From Campylobacter sp. MIT 21-1684 (lineage in GTDB: Bacteria > Campylobacterota > Campylobacteria > Campylobacterales > Campylobacteraceae), in contig NZ_JAPHNA010000007.1 of assembly GCF_026241315.1 (NCBI RefSeq), positions 18,247 to 82,246 of the forward strand: DNA of 64,000 nucleotides, written 5' to 3'. The position numbers were made by a program, and so were the translations under genes. Shown one piece after another: positions 9,297 through 17,930 of the stretch. The notes below the pieces were generated by a model. It was not told the origin of the DNA. It did no database searches and saw only the letters and a list, made by a program, of their open reading frames with translations. Every line of letters begins with the position of its first letter. The first letter of the stretch is position 1.

Positions 9297-9842
9297 TTAG
9301 GCTTTCAAGCTAAACTCAGACCCAACGGTATATATTTGACTGCCTCTAAGCAACTCAAATAAAGCTTTTTGTGCTTGTTCTAAAACACTATTTAAGAGTG
9401 GCTTTTCTTCTTCCTTAAAAGGTGCCAAAACATAAGAATTTACATCTGTACCTTTGCCTATACCTATACGTATTCTTTCATATCTATTAGTACAATACTT
9501 GTCAATGCTTTTAAGCCCATTATGACCACCATTACCGCCACCATCTTTAAATTTTAAAGTGCCTAAAGGCAAATCAATATCATCGTGGATAACAATCATT
9601 CTTTCACATTTATAAAAAGCCTTAACAGCACTCACACTTATACCAGAAGCATTCATAAAAGTATGTGGTTTTAAAAGGAGAAAAGAAGAGTCTTTTTTAT
9701 AAAGCTCTCCTTTAAAATTTGCCTTTACAAGAGTTTCAATTTGAAGTTCTTTAAGAATTCTGTCAAGAAGCATAAAACCAACATTATGCCTTGTATTTTC
9801 ATATTCTTTACCAATATTTCCAAGCCCTACGACTAGAATCAT
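9297..9842 (-). CDS. pth: Peptidyl-tRNA hydrolase
   Basis: It cleaves peptidyl-tRNA released from stalled ribosomes and recycles tRNA. The 181-residue protein opens with [20 protein letters not shown], which includes the catalytic His. It continues with the FMNASG substrate loop, HDDIDLPLG, and [13 protein letters not shown], all signature motifs of the family. The ATG overlaps the rplY stop (ATGA), a common ribosome-linked pairing. Confidence 0.97.
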   Translation of the reverse strand: MILVVGLGNIGKEYENTRHNVGFMLLDRILKELQIETLVKANFKGELYKKDSSFLLLKPHTFMNASGISVSAVKAFYKCERMIVIHDDIDLPLGTLKFKDGGGNGGHNGLKSIDKYCTNRYERIRIGIGKGTDVNSYVLAPFKEEEKPLLNSVLEQAQKALFELLRGSQIYTVGSEFSLKA

Positions 9843-10375
9843 CGAGCTTTTTCTACACCTACCACAGCCACTCTGTCTGCATCGATAAGAGTTACACCTT
9901 CTGGAACAACTACATCTTTTACAAGCAAAGCATCACCAACATCAAGTTTGCTTACATCAAGTTCAAAGAAAGTTGGCAAATTTTCAGGTGTGCATTTGAC
10001 CTTCAGTCTTCTTTTTGACTGGATTAAAACTCCTTTATTTTTCAGCCCAAGAGCTGTTCCTACAATCTTTACAGGAATCATATATTTAGAAACAACACCT
10101 TGTTGCACTACTTTTAAATCAACGTGCCACAATTCACTTGTAACAGGGTTTTTCTGATAATCTACAACTACAACATTAAGAATTTTCTCCCCAACTTTTA
10201 CCTCAAAAGCTAAAGTACTTTTCTTTCGCACACTTTTAATAAAATCATTTACCTTAAAAGCAGCATTGATATTTTCTAATCCTTTTCCATAGATGTTTGC
10301 GATTAGATAACCATCTCTTTTTAAAGCTTTGCTAGCTTTTTTTCCGATACTCTCTCTAACTATACCTTCTAACAT
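9839..10375 (-). CDS. rplY: Ribosomal protein bL25 (Ctc form)
   Basis: 5S rRNA-binding 50S subunit protein. At 178 residues it is the long Ctc form: an N-terminal L25 RNA-binding domain (about 1-90, starting [21 protein letters not shown]) and a C-terminal TL5/Ctc beta domain with [22 protein letters not shown] good AAAGGA ribosome site precedes the ATG, and a -10 box (TACAAT) lies at 10406-10411. It is the first gene of the unit rplY-pth-permease-lysA. Confidence 0.96.
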   Translation of the reverse strand: MLEGIVRESIGKKASKALKRDGYLIANIYGKGLENINAAFKVNDFIKSVRKKSTLAFEVKVGEKILNVVVVDYQKNPVTSELWHVDLKVVQQGVVSKYMIPVKIVGTALGLKNKGVLIQSKRRLKVKCTPENLPTFFELDVSKLDVGDALLVKDVVVPEGVTLIDADRVAVVGVEKAR

Positions 10376-10405
10376 CTTTTATTCCTTTCTAAAAAATAAG
10401 CTGTG

Positions 10406-10411
10406 ATTGTA
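10406..10411 (-). promoter_or_regulatory. -10 box for rplY-pth-permease-lysA
   Basis: The minus strand reads TACAAT in the context AAGCTACAATCAC, about 30 bases upstream of the rplY ATG, with AAAGGA between. Confidence 0.45.
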
Positions 10412-10489
10412 GCTTAATTTCGCTTAATTGAAAAGTAAAAGTAAAAAATTTTCGTATTAGTTCTCATCAAAACTAGAATCTAAAAACTC

Positions 10490-11230
10490 TTAAATTAAAA
10501 GCAAGTATAAAAAACTAGCCAAAGTCCCACCTAAAATAGGAGCAAAGAATGGCACCCAAGCATAAGCAAAGTCAGGTTTTATCTTTAAAGGCAAACAAAC
10601 AAGTACTATGCGAGGGGATAAATCCCTGCAAGGATTGATAGCATAGCCGGTAGTTGAACCAAGTGAAAGCCCTATAACCCAAACCAAAATAGCCACTGGC
10701 AAAGCTCCTATAGTGCCTAGCCCTATTGAAGCATTATTATCAATACTTAAACTTATATTAGCTCCTGTGATATATAAAATTACAAAGATTAAAACAAAGG
10801 TCGCTAAAAATTCACTAAAAAAATTTGAGCTGTATTTTCTAATAGCAGGTTCTGTGCAAAAACAAGCCCTTTTTAAAGCCTCATCTTCAGTTCTTTTAAA
10901 ATGCTCTTTATAAAAAACATATACCAAAAAAGCCCCAAAAGCTGCTCCTAAAAATTCCCCTGCAAAATAAAGGGGTATTACTTCCCAAGGTACCCTACCA
11001 GTAAGGGCCAAAGCTAAACTTACTACAGGATTTAAATGTGCCCCGCTAATATTTCCTGCCACCGTTACACCCACAAAAACAGCAAAGCCCCAAGCTGTAG
11101 TGATAATAAGCCAAGAATGAGAAGATGAAAATTCACATTTAGTATCTTTAAGCAAACAAGTTGCTACAACTCCATTTCCTAAAAGTATCATCAAAGCTGT
11201 TGCTATGAATTCAGCTGTAAAAATATTCAT
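10490..11230 (-). CDS. glpF: Glycerol facilitator (aquaglyceroporin, MIP family)
   Basis: A 246-residue six-helix MIP channel for glycerol diffusion across the inner membrane. Both half-helix loops are recognisable but depart from NPA: the first is GAHLNPV (N67-P68-V69), the second INPCRD (N199-P200-C201). The selectivity-filter Arg after the second motif (R202) and a Trp at the first filter position (TTAWGF, W47) are present, as in glycerol-selective GlpF. The ATG overlaps the glpK stop by 4 bases (ATGA). Together with glpK and glpD it imports glycerol, phosphorylates it and oxidises it to dihydroxyacetone phosphate. Confidence 0.93.
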   Translation of the reverse strand: MNIFTAEFIATALMILLGNGVVATCLLKDTKCEFSSSHSWLIITTAWGFAVFVGVTVAGNISGAHLNPVVSLALALTGRVPWEVIPLYFAGEFLGAAFGAFLVYVFYKEHFKRTEDEALKRACFCTEPAIRKYSSNFFSEFLATFVLIFVILYITGANISLSIDNNASIGLGTIGALPVAILVWVIGLSLGSTTGYAINPCRDLSPRIVLVCLPLKIKPDFAYAWVPFFAPILGGTLASFLYLLLI

Positions 11231-12735
11231 TTGCTCTCCTTGCTAACTTCATCTTGCCAATGCAAAGTTCTTTGTACGGCTTTATGCCAAGATTTAAACA
11301 TAGCTTCAACTTCATTTTTATCCTTTTGAGGCTTGAAAATTTTATCTATTTGATAAGATTTTTTAATGGCTTGTATATCATTAAAATAACCCACTGCAAT
11401 GCCAGCTAAATATCCGGCTCCTAAAGCTGTCGTTTCTATGTTTTTTGGTCTTTTAATCTCAAAATGAAACAAATCAGCTTGTATTTGCATTAAATAATCA
11501 CTCGCACTAGCTCCCCCATCAACTCTAAGTTCTATACAAGAATGTCCCAAATCTTTTTCCATTTCCTTTACTATATCATAAACTTGAAAAGCAATACCCT
11601 CTAAACAAGCCCTTGCTATATGACCATCAGTTGTAGCTCTGCTTATACCAAAGATAGATCCTCTTGCATACTGATCCCAATAAGGTGCACCAAGTCCAGC
11701 CAAAGCAGGTACAAAATACACTCCACCATTATCTTTTTCAGTTGCTGCTAAGCTATTTATATCAGCTGCAGTTCGTATCATCCTAAGTCCATCTCTTAGC
11801 CATTGAATAGCTGCTCCTCCTATAAAGACAGAACCTTCTAAAGCATAGCAAGTTTGTTTGCCTATCTTCCAAGCTATAGTACTTAGAAGCTGATTTTTAC
11901 TTAAGCTTACCTTATCACCTGTATTCATTAGTAAAAAACAACCTGTGCCATAGGTATTTTTCATCATACCTTTTTCAGTACACATTTGTCCAAAAAGTGC
12001 AGCCTGTTGATCACCTGCTATACCTGCTATAGGAATTTCATGATCAACCCACCTAGTAGCTGTATAACCATAAATTTCGCTTGAGCTTTTTACATCGGGT
12101 AAAATAGCCTTTGGTATATCAAAAAGTCTTAAAAGTTCCTCGTCCCACTCAAGCGAGTTGATATTAAAAAGCATAGTCCTACTTGCATTGCTTACATCAG
12201 TAATATGTACCTTGCCTTTAGTTAAATTGTACACAAGCCAAGTATCAACCGTGCCAAAGCAAAGTTCACCTTTTTGTGCCTTAGTTTTTGCTCCGCTTAT
12301 AGTATCAAGTATCCATTTCAGCTTAGTAGCACTAAAATAGGCATCTACTACAAGTCCTGTTTTTTGCTTTATAACTTCAGCATAGTCTTTTTTCAAATAC
12401 TCACAATAATCAGCCATACGTCTGTCTTGCCACACTATAGCATTGTATATCGGTTCTCCTGTTTTTTTATCCCAAAGTAAGGTTGTCTCTCTTTGATTCG
12501 TAATGCCAATAGCAGCTATATCACTAGCATTTAAATTAGCTTTTGCTAAACTTTCAGTTAAGACAGCGATTTGAGAACTCCAAAGTTCTTTTGGATTATG
12601 CTCTACCCAAGAAGGTTTTGGATACAGCTGAGTGAAATCCTTTTGAGACACAGCAATGATGTTTGAATACTCATCAAAAATTAAAGCCCTTGAAGAGGTA
12701 GTACCTTGATCAAGAGCTAAGAGATATTTTTTCAT
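11227..12735 (-). CDS. glpK: Glycerol kinase
   Basis: ATP-dependent phosphorylation of glycerol to glycerol 3-phosphate. The 502-residue FGGY-family protein begins LDQGTTSSRALIFDE (phosphate 1 loop). It contains the glycerol-binding NQRETT and WQDRR segments, DVSNASRTMLFN, GIAGDQQAALFGQ and the C-terminal adenosine segment ELRVDGGAS. All key motifs are intact. Two 60-base rows I counted by hand (11641-11700 and 12001-12060) are 45% G+C, against 35% for a pheA row (2761-2820); the comparison is small and may reflect conservation. It lies between glpD and glpF, overlapping glpF. Confidence 0.96.
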   Translation of the reverse strand: MKKYLLALDQGTTSSRALIFDEYSNIIAVSQKDFTQLYPKPSWVEHNPKELWSSQIAVLTESLAKANLNASDIAAIGITNQRETTLLWDKKTGEPIYNAIVWQDRRMADYCEYLKKDYAEVIKQKTGLVVDAYFSATKLKWILDTISGAKTKAQKGELCFGTVDTWLVYNLTKGKVHITDVSNASRTMLFNINSLEWDEELLRLFDIPKAILPDVKSSSEIYGYTATRWVDHEIPIAGIAGDQQAALFGQMCTEKGMMKNTYGTGCFLLMNTGDKVSLSKNQLLSTIAWKIGKQTCYALEGSVFIGGAAIQWLRDGLRMIRTAADINSLAATEKDNGGVYFVPALAGLGAPYWDQYARGSIFGISRATTDGHIARACLEGIAFQVYDIVKEMEKDLGHSCIELRVDGGASASDYLMQIQADLFHFEIKRPKNIETTALGAGYLAGIAVGYFNDIQAIKKSYQIDKIFKPQKDKNEVEAMFKSWHKAVQRTLHWQDEVSKESK

Positions 12736-12747
12736 ACAAGCTCCTTG

Positions 12748-14319
12748 TTAAATTTGATACTTTCGAGCTAAGCTTAAAAATTCAGCTAACGCCCTATCGG
12801 TTCTTTGTTTATCCCACTTAAAATACTGAGCAACAAAGTCATTCACTTCTTTGGCACACTCTATACAAGCCTTAGCGTCTATAAATAAAAGCCTTATGCG
12901 TCTGGCTAAAATATCTTCTACATTTTGTGCCATTTCTTCTTCTAAAGCGTGAAAAACTTGAGCGTAAGTATAGGGATACTCTGGGTGAATTTTCTTGGCA
13001 AGTTTTGTTTTTTCAAGCTCTTTTATCTTTGTAGCCTGTGTACCATACACGCTTAATCTTTCATCAAACTGCATTTTTTCATCGTAAAAAATAAGCTTTA
13101 AATTCTTTGTTTTACATACTTTTGACTCAAGTAGTCCCCATTTTATAGCCTTTTGAATGCATTGCTCAGCCATAGCCCTTATGGTAGTGTATTTGCCCCC
13201 ACTTATATCTATAAGCCTACTTGAGTGAAGCTCTATCTTATGACTTCTTGAAAGTTTTTTACTTTCCTTAGCACTACTTTTAATGAGAGGTCTAAGCCCT
13301 ACAAAAACACTTTTTATATCACTTCTTTGAGGCTTTTTTACAAGCATTTTATAAGCTTCATTAAGGATAAAATCAATTTCTTCTTCAAAAGCCTTTGGTT
13401 CATAAGAAAGTTTTTTTACTTCAGTATCAGTAGTACCAAGCAAAAGTTTGTCATACCAAGGTATGATAAAAAGCACTCTGCCATCTTCTGTCTTTGGTAT
13501 CATCAAGGCATATTCATTAGGAAAAAATTCTTTATCCAACACTATATGCACACCCTGACTCAAGACAAGATCGTTAGAGCTTTTATCCATTTTTAAGATA
13601 TTTGAAGCAAAGACCCCGGTAGCATTAATCACGCACTTACTATATACTTCAAATTCTTGCTGATGTATCAAATCCTCGAAAATAAGCCCTTTGATATAAC
13701 CTTGCTCATCTTTGAGTAAATTTGTAACTAGACTATAATTTAACACCAAAGCTTTGTATTCATAAGCACTTTGTATCAAACTCAAAGCCATTCTCGCATC
13801 ATCAAAGCGTCCATCTGTATAACTTATACCATAATTAAATTTGGTCCGATCAAGCCCTAAAAGCTTAGCATTTAACTCTATTTTATTTAAAAAACTTGTT
13901 TTTTTAAAATTAAATTTACCAGCGAGCATATCATAAAGTTTTAAACCTAAATAATAATATAAAGCTTCAGTTATGCCTTCATTTGGGATGATAAAATTTT
14001 GCTGTTTGCATAAATGAGGAGCATTGTTAAAAAAGCGATTCCTTTCACGCAAAGCTTCTCTCACTAAGCTAAAATTAGCTTGAGCAAGATAACGAACTCC
14101 TCCGTGTAAAAGTTTGGTAGAACGCGATGAAGTGCCCTTAGCAAAATCATAAGCTTCTAAAAGCAGAGTTTTATACCCTCTACTTGCACTATCAAAAGCC
14201 AAAGCAGAACCTGTAGCTCCTCCACCTATGATGATAACATCAAAATTATTATTTTCCTTAAGTCTTAAAAAACCTTCATCTCTTTTCAAGAAGTAACCTT
14301 TTTTGCTTAAGCTTAACAT
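12748..14319 (-). CDS. glpD: Glycerol-3-phosphate dehydrogenase (aerobic GlpD type)
   Basis: A membrane-associated FAD enzyme that oxidises glycerol 3-phosphate to dihydroxyacetone phosphate and feeds electrons to quinone. The 523-residue protein has the FAD-binding VIIIGGGATGSALAFDSASRG near residue 28, then TSSRSTKLLHGGVRYL, which is diagnostic for GlpD, and the C-terminal accessory domain (about 390-523). It heads glpD-glpK-glpF. The ATG at 14319 has no strong ribosome site; an internal start near residue 20 would still keep the FAD loop. No glpR-like regulator is adjacent. Confidence 0.94.
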   Translation of the reverse strand: MLSLSKKGYFLKRDEGFLRLKENNNFDVIIIGGGATGSALAFDSASRGYKTLLLEAYDFAKGTSSRSTKLLHGGVRYLAQANFSLVREALRERNRFFNNAPHLCKQQNFIIPNEGITEALYYYLGLKLYDMLAGKFNFKKTSFLNKIELNAKLLGLDRTKFNYGISYTDGRFDDARMALSLIQSAYEYKALVLNYSLVTNLLKDEQGYIKGLIFEDLIHQQEFEVYSKCVINATGVFASNILKMDKSSNDLVLSQGVHIVLDKEFFPNEYALMIPKTEDGRVLFIIPWYDKLLLGTTDTEVKKLSYEPKAFEEEIDFILNEAYKMLVKKPQRSDIKSVFVGLRPLIKSSAKESKKLSRSHKIELHSSRLIDISGGKYTTIRAMAEQCIQKAIKWGLLESKVCKTKNLKLIFYDEKMQFDERLSVYGTQATKIKELEKTKLAKKIHPEYPYTYAQVFHALEEEMAQNVEDILARRIRLLFIDAKACIECAKEVNDFVAQYFKWDKQRTDRALAEFLSLARKYQI

Positions 14320-14403
14320 AACTTTGAAAAATTAGAAAAAAATTTTAGATTTATTCTTTCAAATGTTTAAAAAAGTAACATTATTTATATATTACATATT
14401 TTA

Positions 14404-14409
14404 ATTATA
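14404..14409 (-). promoter_or_regulatory. -10 box for the glpDKF operon
   Basis: The minus strand reads TATAAT. Transcription would start near 14397, giving a leader of about 78 bases before the glpD ATG. The A15 strand of the homopolymer at 14426-14440 lies 17-31 bases upstream, over the -35/UP region. Confidence 0.45.
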
Positions 14410-14425
14410 GAGATTCTCAATTTTG

Positions 14426-14440
14426 TTTTTTTTTTTTTTT
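14426..14440. repeat. T15 homopolymer between glpD and the chemoreceptor
   Basis: An uninterrupted run of 15 T on the plus strand, flanked by G on both sides, in the divergent promoter region. Runs of this length are prone to slipped-strand mispairing. The tract lies between candidate -10 boxes at 14404-14409 (minus) and 14471-14476 (plus). Confidence 0.9.
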
Positions 14441-14470
14441 GTATTCTAGTCGATATAGGATTTAGAGTTT

Positions 14471-14476
14471 TATAAT
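14471..14476 (+). promoter_or_regulatory. -10 box and strong ribosome site for the chemoreceptor gene
   Basis: TATAAT is followed within 14 bases by AAAAAGGAGG and then the ATG at 14497. The leader would be only about 14 bases. Confidence 0.45.
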
Positions 14477-14496
14477 TATGAAAAAGGAGGTTTTTA

Positions 14497-16488
14497 ATGT
14501 TAAAAACAATAGTAGCACGAGAGATAGCCCTTAGAATTTTTTTAGCTTTAATCTTAGGTTTTTGTATCTTTACTGTAGTAAATTACTACATTTTGAAAAA
14601 TGATGTTTTATACAGCTCAACTCTAACAAAAAAAGAAAGTGTTAATGGTGTAAAAACCCTTACAGATTTTTATTTTAAAACAGAACTCGAACAAATAGAA
14701 GTTTTAAACAAATTTTTAGAAAATAACGAATTTAACGATAGAATTTTGTCAGAATTTTTAGAAAGCAACTTCTCATTACAACCTTTCCGCGCTCTTTATA
14801 TAGGCAAAGAAGAAGATGGTGTTTTAATTTACATTGATGAAAAATCGCCTACAAAGGTTTCATTTGTTACAAAACAAAACAATTACGATGCAAGGGAAAG
14901 GCCGTGGTATAGAAATGCAAAAGAAAGTCAAAAACTTTCCATTTCCGATCCTTTTATAAACAAAATTAACCATCAATTAATTATTAATTTTTCAAAACCT
15001 ATTTACATAAACGGCAATTTTAAAGGTGTTTTGTCTGGAGAAATTTCACTAGAGGATTTCAAAAATAATTTTAATAAATTAGATATTTCAGCAAACAATG
15101 CGGTCTTTGTCATTAATAATAACGACGAACTTCTTGCGCATTCTTCAGGCAAACTTCAAGCAGATAAAAGTCCTGAAGTTGTAAATCTTATAAAGCTTTT
15201 TAGAAAGAAAGCAAACGAAACAGTCAATCAAACTACAGAACTTATCACTTATGATTTAAGAGGAGAACAAAGAGCGGCTGTATGTATGACTGATGAGAAA
15301 CAATATTTATATTGCTCTGCAAATGCAGTAAGCGACTATGATGCGATTTTACGCAATCTTGTAATTGTACAAGGTCTTTTCGGACTTGGTTTTGTTGTCT
15401 TAATCATCATAATTATAAGCATAACCTTAGAGCAATTTCTTAAAAAAATTCGAAGAGTTCAAAACAGCTTAAATGAATTTTTTGACTTTTTAAATCATAA
15501 GAGAAAAGATTTTCCTCAAATCAATCTAAAAAAATTTGGGAAAAAAGATGAACTTGATTTTATTGCTCACGAAATAGATGAACAATTGCGTCTTACTCAA
15601 ATCAATTTATCAAAAGATAAGGAATTTATGAATGAAAGTATACAAAAAACAGAAGAGATAGGAACAGGAATTTTAAATATTCGTATCGAATCTAATCCAG
15701 CAAATAATAGACTGAAAAAATTTAAGTTTGTTATCAATACTATGCTTGAAAATTTAGAAAATAAAATTGGCAAAGACGTTAATGAGCTTGAAAAAGTACT
15801 TAAAAGTTATCAGCATTTTGATTTTACTGCACACATTCCAGATGCAAAAGGAGAAATGGAAACGATAGTTAATGTTTTAGGCAGCGATGTTCGAAAAAGA
15901 CTAACTCTTGCCCTACAATTTGCACAAGGTCTTGACAAAGAAAGCAGTAAGCTTAAAGAAATTATAGAAAAACTTGTCAATAGCTCTACAGCTCAATTTA
16001 CTTCTCTTTCAAAATCTATGCACACTACTGAAGAAATGAGTTCTTCAATGGAAAACATTAAATTTAAAACGGAGAGAGTAGTAAGTGATGCAAGAAATAT
16101 TCAAAATATTGTAAGTATAGTAAGAGATATAGCTGATGAAACAAATCTGCTTGCTTTAAATGCTGCTATTGAAGCGGCTAGAGCGGGAATGCTTGGCAGA
16201 GGTTTTGCTGTGGTTGCTGATGAAGTACGAAAACTTGCTGAAAAAACAGATGAAAGTTTAAATGAAGTTGAAAATAACATCAAAACACTGGTTGTAAATA
16301 TTAATGATACACACAAATCAGTACAAACTCAAGTTGAAGGTATAGCCGGTATAAACGATATTGTGATTTCGCTTAAAAATCTTGCGGAAGAGAATTCTAA
16401 TATTGCAAATACAACAGATACCATAAGTACAGAAATTATTAATATCTCAAACCTCATCTTAACTGATGTTCAGAATAAAAAATTTTAA
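14497..16488 (+). CDS. Methyl-accepting chemotaxis protein with dCache-like sensor
   Basis: A 663-residue chemoreceptor. A membrane helix (about 14-34) and a second at about 285-310 ([16 protein letters not shown]) enclose a periplasmic domain of about 250 residues. This holds the dCache motif YDARERPWY followed by SISDPF and GVLSGEISL. The cytoplasmic part has a signalling hairpin tip (about 538-585) with [18 protein letters not shown] and [13 protein letters not shown]. Compared with the amino-acid-binding dCache motif, the Y, R, W and Y are kept, but the later acidic position is Glu and another is Asn, so the ligand is open. No CheR/CheB-docking pentapeptide ends the protein. It is divergent from glpD, so a ligand linked to glycerol metabolism is a reasonable guess but unproven. 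Confidence 0.9.
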   Translation: MLKTIVAREIALRIFLALILGFCIFTVVNYYILKNDVLYSSTLTKKESVNGVKTLTDFYFKTELEQIEVLNKFLENNEFNDRILSEFLESNFSLQPFRALYIGKEEDGVLIYIDEKSPTKVSFVTKQNNYDARERPWYRNAKESQKLSISDPFINKINHQLIINFSKPIYINGNFKGVLSGEISLEDFKNNFNKLDISANNAVFVINNNDELLAHSSGKLQADKSPEVVNLIKLFRKKANETVNQTTELITYDLRGEQRAAVCMTDEKQYLYCSANAVSDYDAILRNLVIVQGLFGLGFVVLIIIIISITLEQFLKKIRRVQNSLNEFFDFLNHKRKDFPQINLKKFGKKDELDFIAHEIDEQLRLTQINLSKDKEFMNESIQKTEEIGTGILNIRIESNPANNRLKKFKFVINTMLENLENKIGKDVNELEKVLKSYQHFDFTAHIPDAKGEMETIVNVLGSDVRKRLTLALQFAQGLDKESSKLKEIIEKLVNSSTAQFTSLSKSMHTTEEMSSSMENIKFKTERVVSDARNIQNIVSIVRDIADETNLLALNAAIEAARAGMLGRGFAVVADEVRKLAEKTDESLNEVENNIKTLVVNINDTHKSVQTQVEGIAGINDIVISLKNLAEENSNIANTTDTISTEIINISNLILTDVQNKKF

Positions 16489-16512
16489 AACTTGGATTTG
16501 TGATTTTTTTGA

Positions 16513-16518
16513 TATAAT
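16513..16518 (+). promoter_or_regulatory. -10 box for the SMR pair
   Basis: TATAAT in the context TTTTTTTGATATAATAACG, 23 bases upstream of the first SMR ATG. Confidence 0.5.
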
Positions 16519-16540
16519 AACGCTTTTTTAAGGTGTTATT

Positions 16541-16906
16541 ATGTTTCAATTTAACCTTAGCAAAAATCAGGCTTGGTTTTTATTAGTACTAGGCGGAATA
16601 GTAGAGTGCTTTTGGGTAAGTAGCTTAAAGCACTCAAATTCTCTTCTCTTGTATGCTCTCACAGCCTTAGGCATAATCTTTTCTTTCTCCTGTGCAATCT
16701 TAGCTATGAAAAAAATCGAAGTGGGTATAAGCTACTCTGTTTTTGTAGGTATTGGTACAAGTGGAACTGTTATACTTGAAGTCCTTGTCTTTAACGAAGA
16801 ATTCTCTTGGCTTAAAAGTCTCTTGATTTTTCTTCTCATACTAGGTGTCATAGGCTTAAAAATTTCAAGCAAAGAAACACATTCTAAAATTTCTAAAACA
16901 AGTTGA
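16541..16906 (+). CDS. Small multidrug resistance (SMR) transporter subunit A
   Basis: A 121-residue four-helix inner-membrane protein of the SMR/QacE family. The essential membrane Glu is in helix 1 (GGIVECFWVSSLKHS), and helix 3-4 carry GISYSVFVGIGTSGTVILE. It has a charged C-terminal tail not seen in its partner. The second SMR gene starts 7 bases downstream; paired SMR genes normally form heterodimeric pumps. It corresponds to Cj0310c in the C. jejuni order. Confidence 0.88.
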   Translation: MFQFNLSKNQAWFLLVLGGIVECFWVSSLKHSNSLLLYALTALGIIFSFSCAILAMKKIEVGISYSVFVGIGTSGTVILEVLVFNEEFSWLKSLLIFLLILGVIGLKISSKETHSKISKTS

Positions 16907-16913
16907 TGAAACA

Positions 16914-17228
16914 ATGAGCTGGATTTATTTGTTTGTTGCATCTTTAATGGAAATCATAGGTATAGTAGTGATGAAATATTTTATTCTAAGCGGAAAAAGA
17001 ATTTTTATCCCTTTACTTGCTTTGATTTTCTTAATAAGTTTTAGCTTTTTATCTTGGGCTATGCAAGAACTCTCTATGGCAACAGCCTATGCACTTTGGA
17101 CAGGGATAGGAGCGGGTGGAGGTGTTATTATCACTACCTTCTTATTTAAAGAAGAAAAAAATTTTACAAAATTCTTCTTTTTAAGCTTGATTATAGTTTC
17201 TAGTATAGGTTTAAAAACACTTGTTTAA
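16914..17228 (+). CDS. Small multidrug resistance (SMR) transporter subunit B
   Basis: A 104-residue SMR protein with four membrane helices. The conserved Glu lies in helix 1 (VASLMEIIGIVVMKYF), and the helix 3 motif is ATAYALWTGIGAGGGVI. Paired with the preceding gene it likely forms an antiparallel heterodimer exchanging cationic compounds or guanidinium for protons. The substrate cannot be told from sequence. It corresponds to Cj0309c. Confidence 0.9.
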   Translation: MSWIYLFVASLMEIIGIVVMKYFILSGKRIFIPLLALIFLISFSFLSWAMQELSMATAYALWTGIGAGGGVIITTFLFKEEKNFTKFFFLSLIIVSSIGLKTLV

Positions 17229-17288
17229 ACTCGGTTTTGTACTAATGAAAATGAAGGTTTTAAACAATAAATATGAAAATAAAGAGCA

Positions 17289-17915
17289 ATGAAAATTTAT
17301 ATTTGTGGCATACATACTGATGTTGGAAAAACATATTTTAGTGCAGCATTTTGTGAAGCTTTTAGATATGATTATTTTAAACTTGTACAAGCTGGAATCC
17401 CAAAAGATAGTGAATTTATAGCAAGTTTGAGTCCAAAAACATTCCTTTTTGAAGAAGGAATTTTTTTACAAACTGCTGCTTCACCGCATATAGGAAAAAA
17501 AAATGAAAAGCTTGATTATGAAGCCTTTGATATAAGGTTGCCATCTAGCAAAAATGTACTCATAGAAACAGCAGGTGGGCTTTTTACTCCTATCGATGAG
17601 AAGACAACGATGATTGATTATATAAGTCAATTCAAACATCCTTGTATCCTTGTAGCAAAGTACTACCTTGGAGCTATCAATCATATCTTATTAAGTTTGC
17701 AAGCTTTAAAACTAAGAAAAATTCCACTTATGGCTTTAGTGATGATGGGAGAAAAAAATGAACCTTTTGATGAATTTATCCTCTCTTATACTCAAATTTC
17801 ACTTTTTCACCTCCCTTTTTATACTGCAAACAACTTTACAACACTAAGCAGACAAATAAAAAAAGAACTACAAAATCTTGTAGAAAAATTTGAAAGGTCT
17901 GATACAACAAACTAA
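17289..17915 (+). CDS. bioD: Dethiobiotin synthetase
   Basis: ATP-dependent ring closure of 7,8-diaminopelargonate with CO2 to dethiobiotin. The 208-residue P-loop protein begins [20 protein letters not shown] (family: GTDTxVGKT) and has KLVQAG and [11 protein letters not shown], the diamino acid-site segment. It is slightly shorter than the E. coli enzyme. It converges on bioA with 15 bases between the stops. Confidence 0.93.
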   Translation: MKIYICGIHTDVGKTYFSAAFCEAFRYDYFKLVQAGIPKDSEFIASLSPKTFLFEEGIFLQTAASPHIGKKNEKLDYEAFDIRLPSSKNVLIETAGGLFTPIDEKTTMIDYISQFKHPCILVAKYYLGAINHILLSLQALKLRKIPLMALVMMGEKNEPFDEFILSYTQISLFHLPFYTANNFTTLSRQIKKELQNLVEKFERSDTTN

Positions 17916-17930
17916 TGTATAAATAAAAAT

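Noticed and set aside
10440..10489. Short inverted repeat (TAGTT...AACTA) between glpF stop and rplY
   Set aside because: Only five paired bases; too weak to call a terminator.
16514..16545. ATAAC/GTTAT hairpin after the chemoreceptor
   Set aside because: Five-base stem that overlaps the SMR promoter and start; likely chance.
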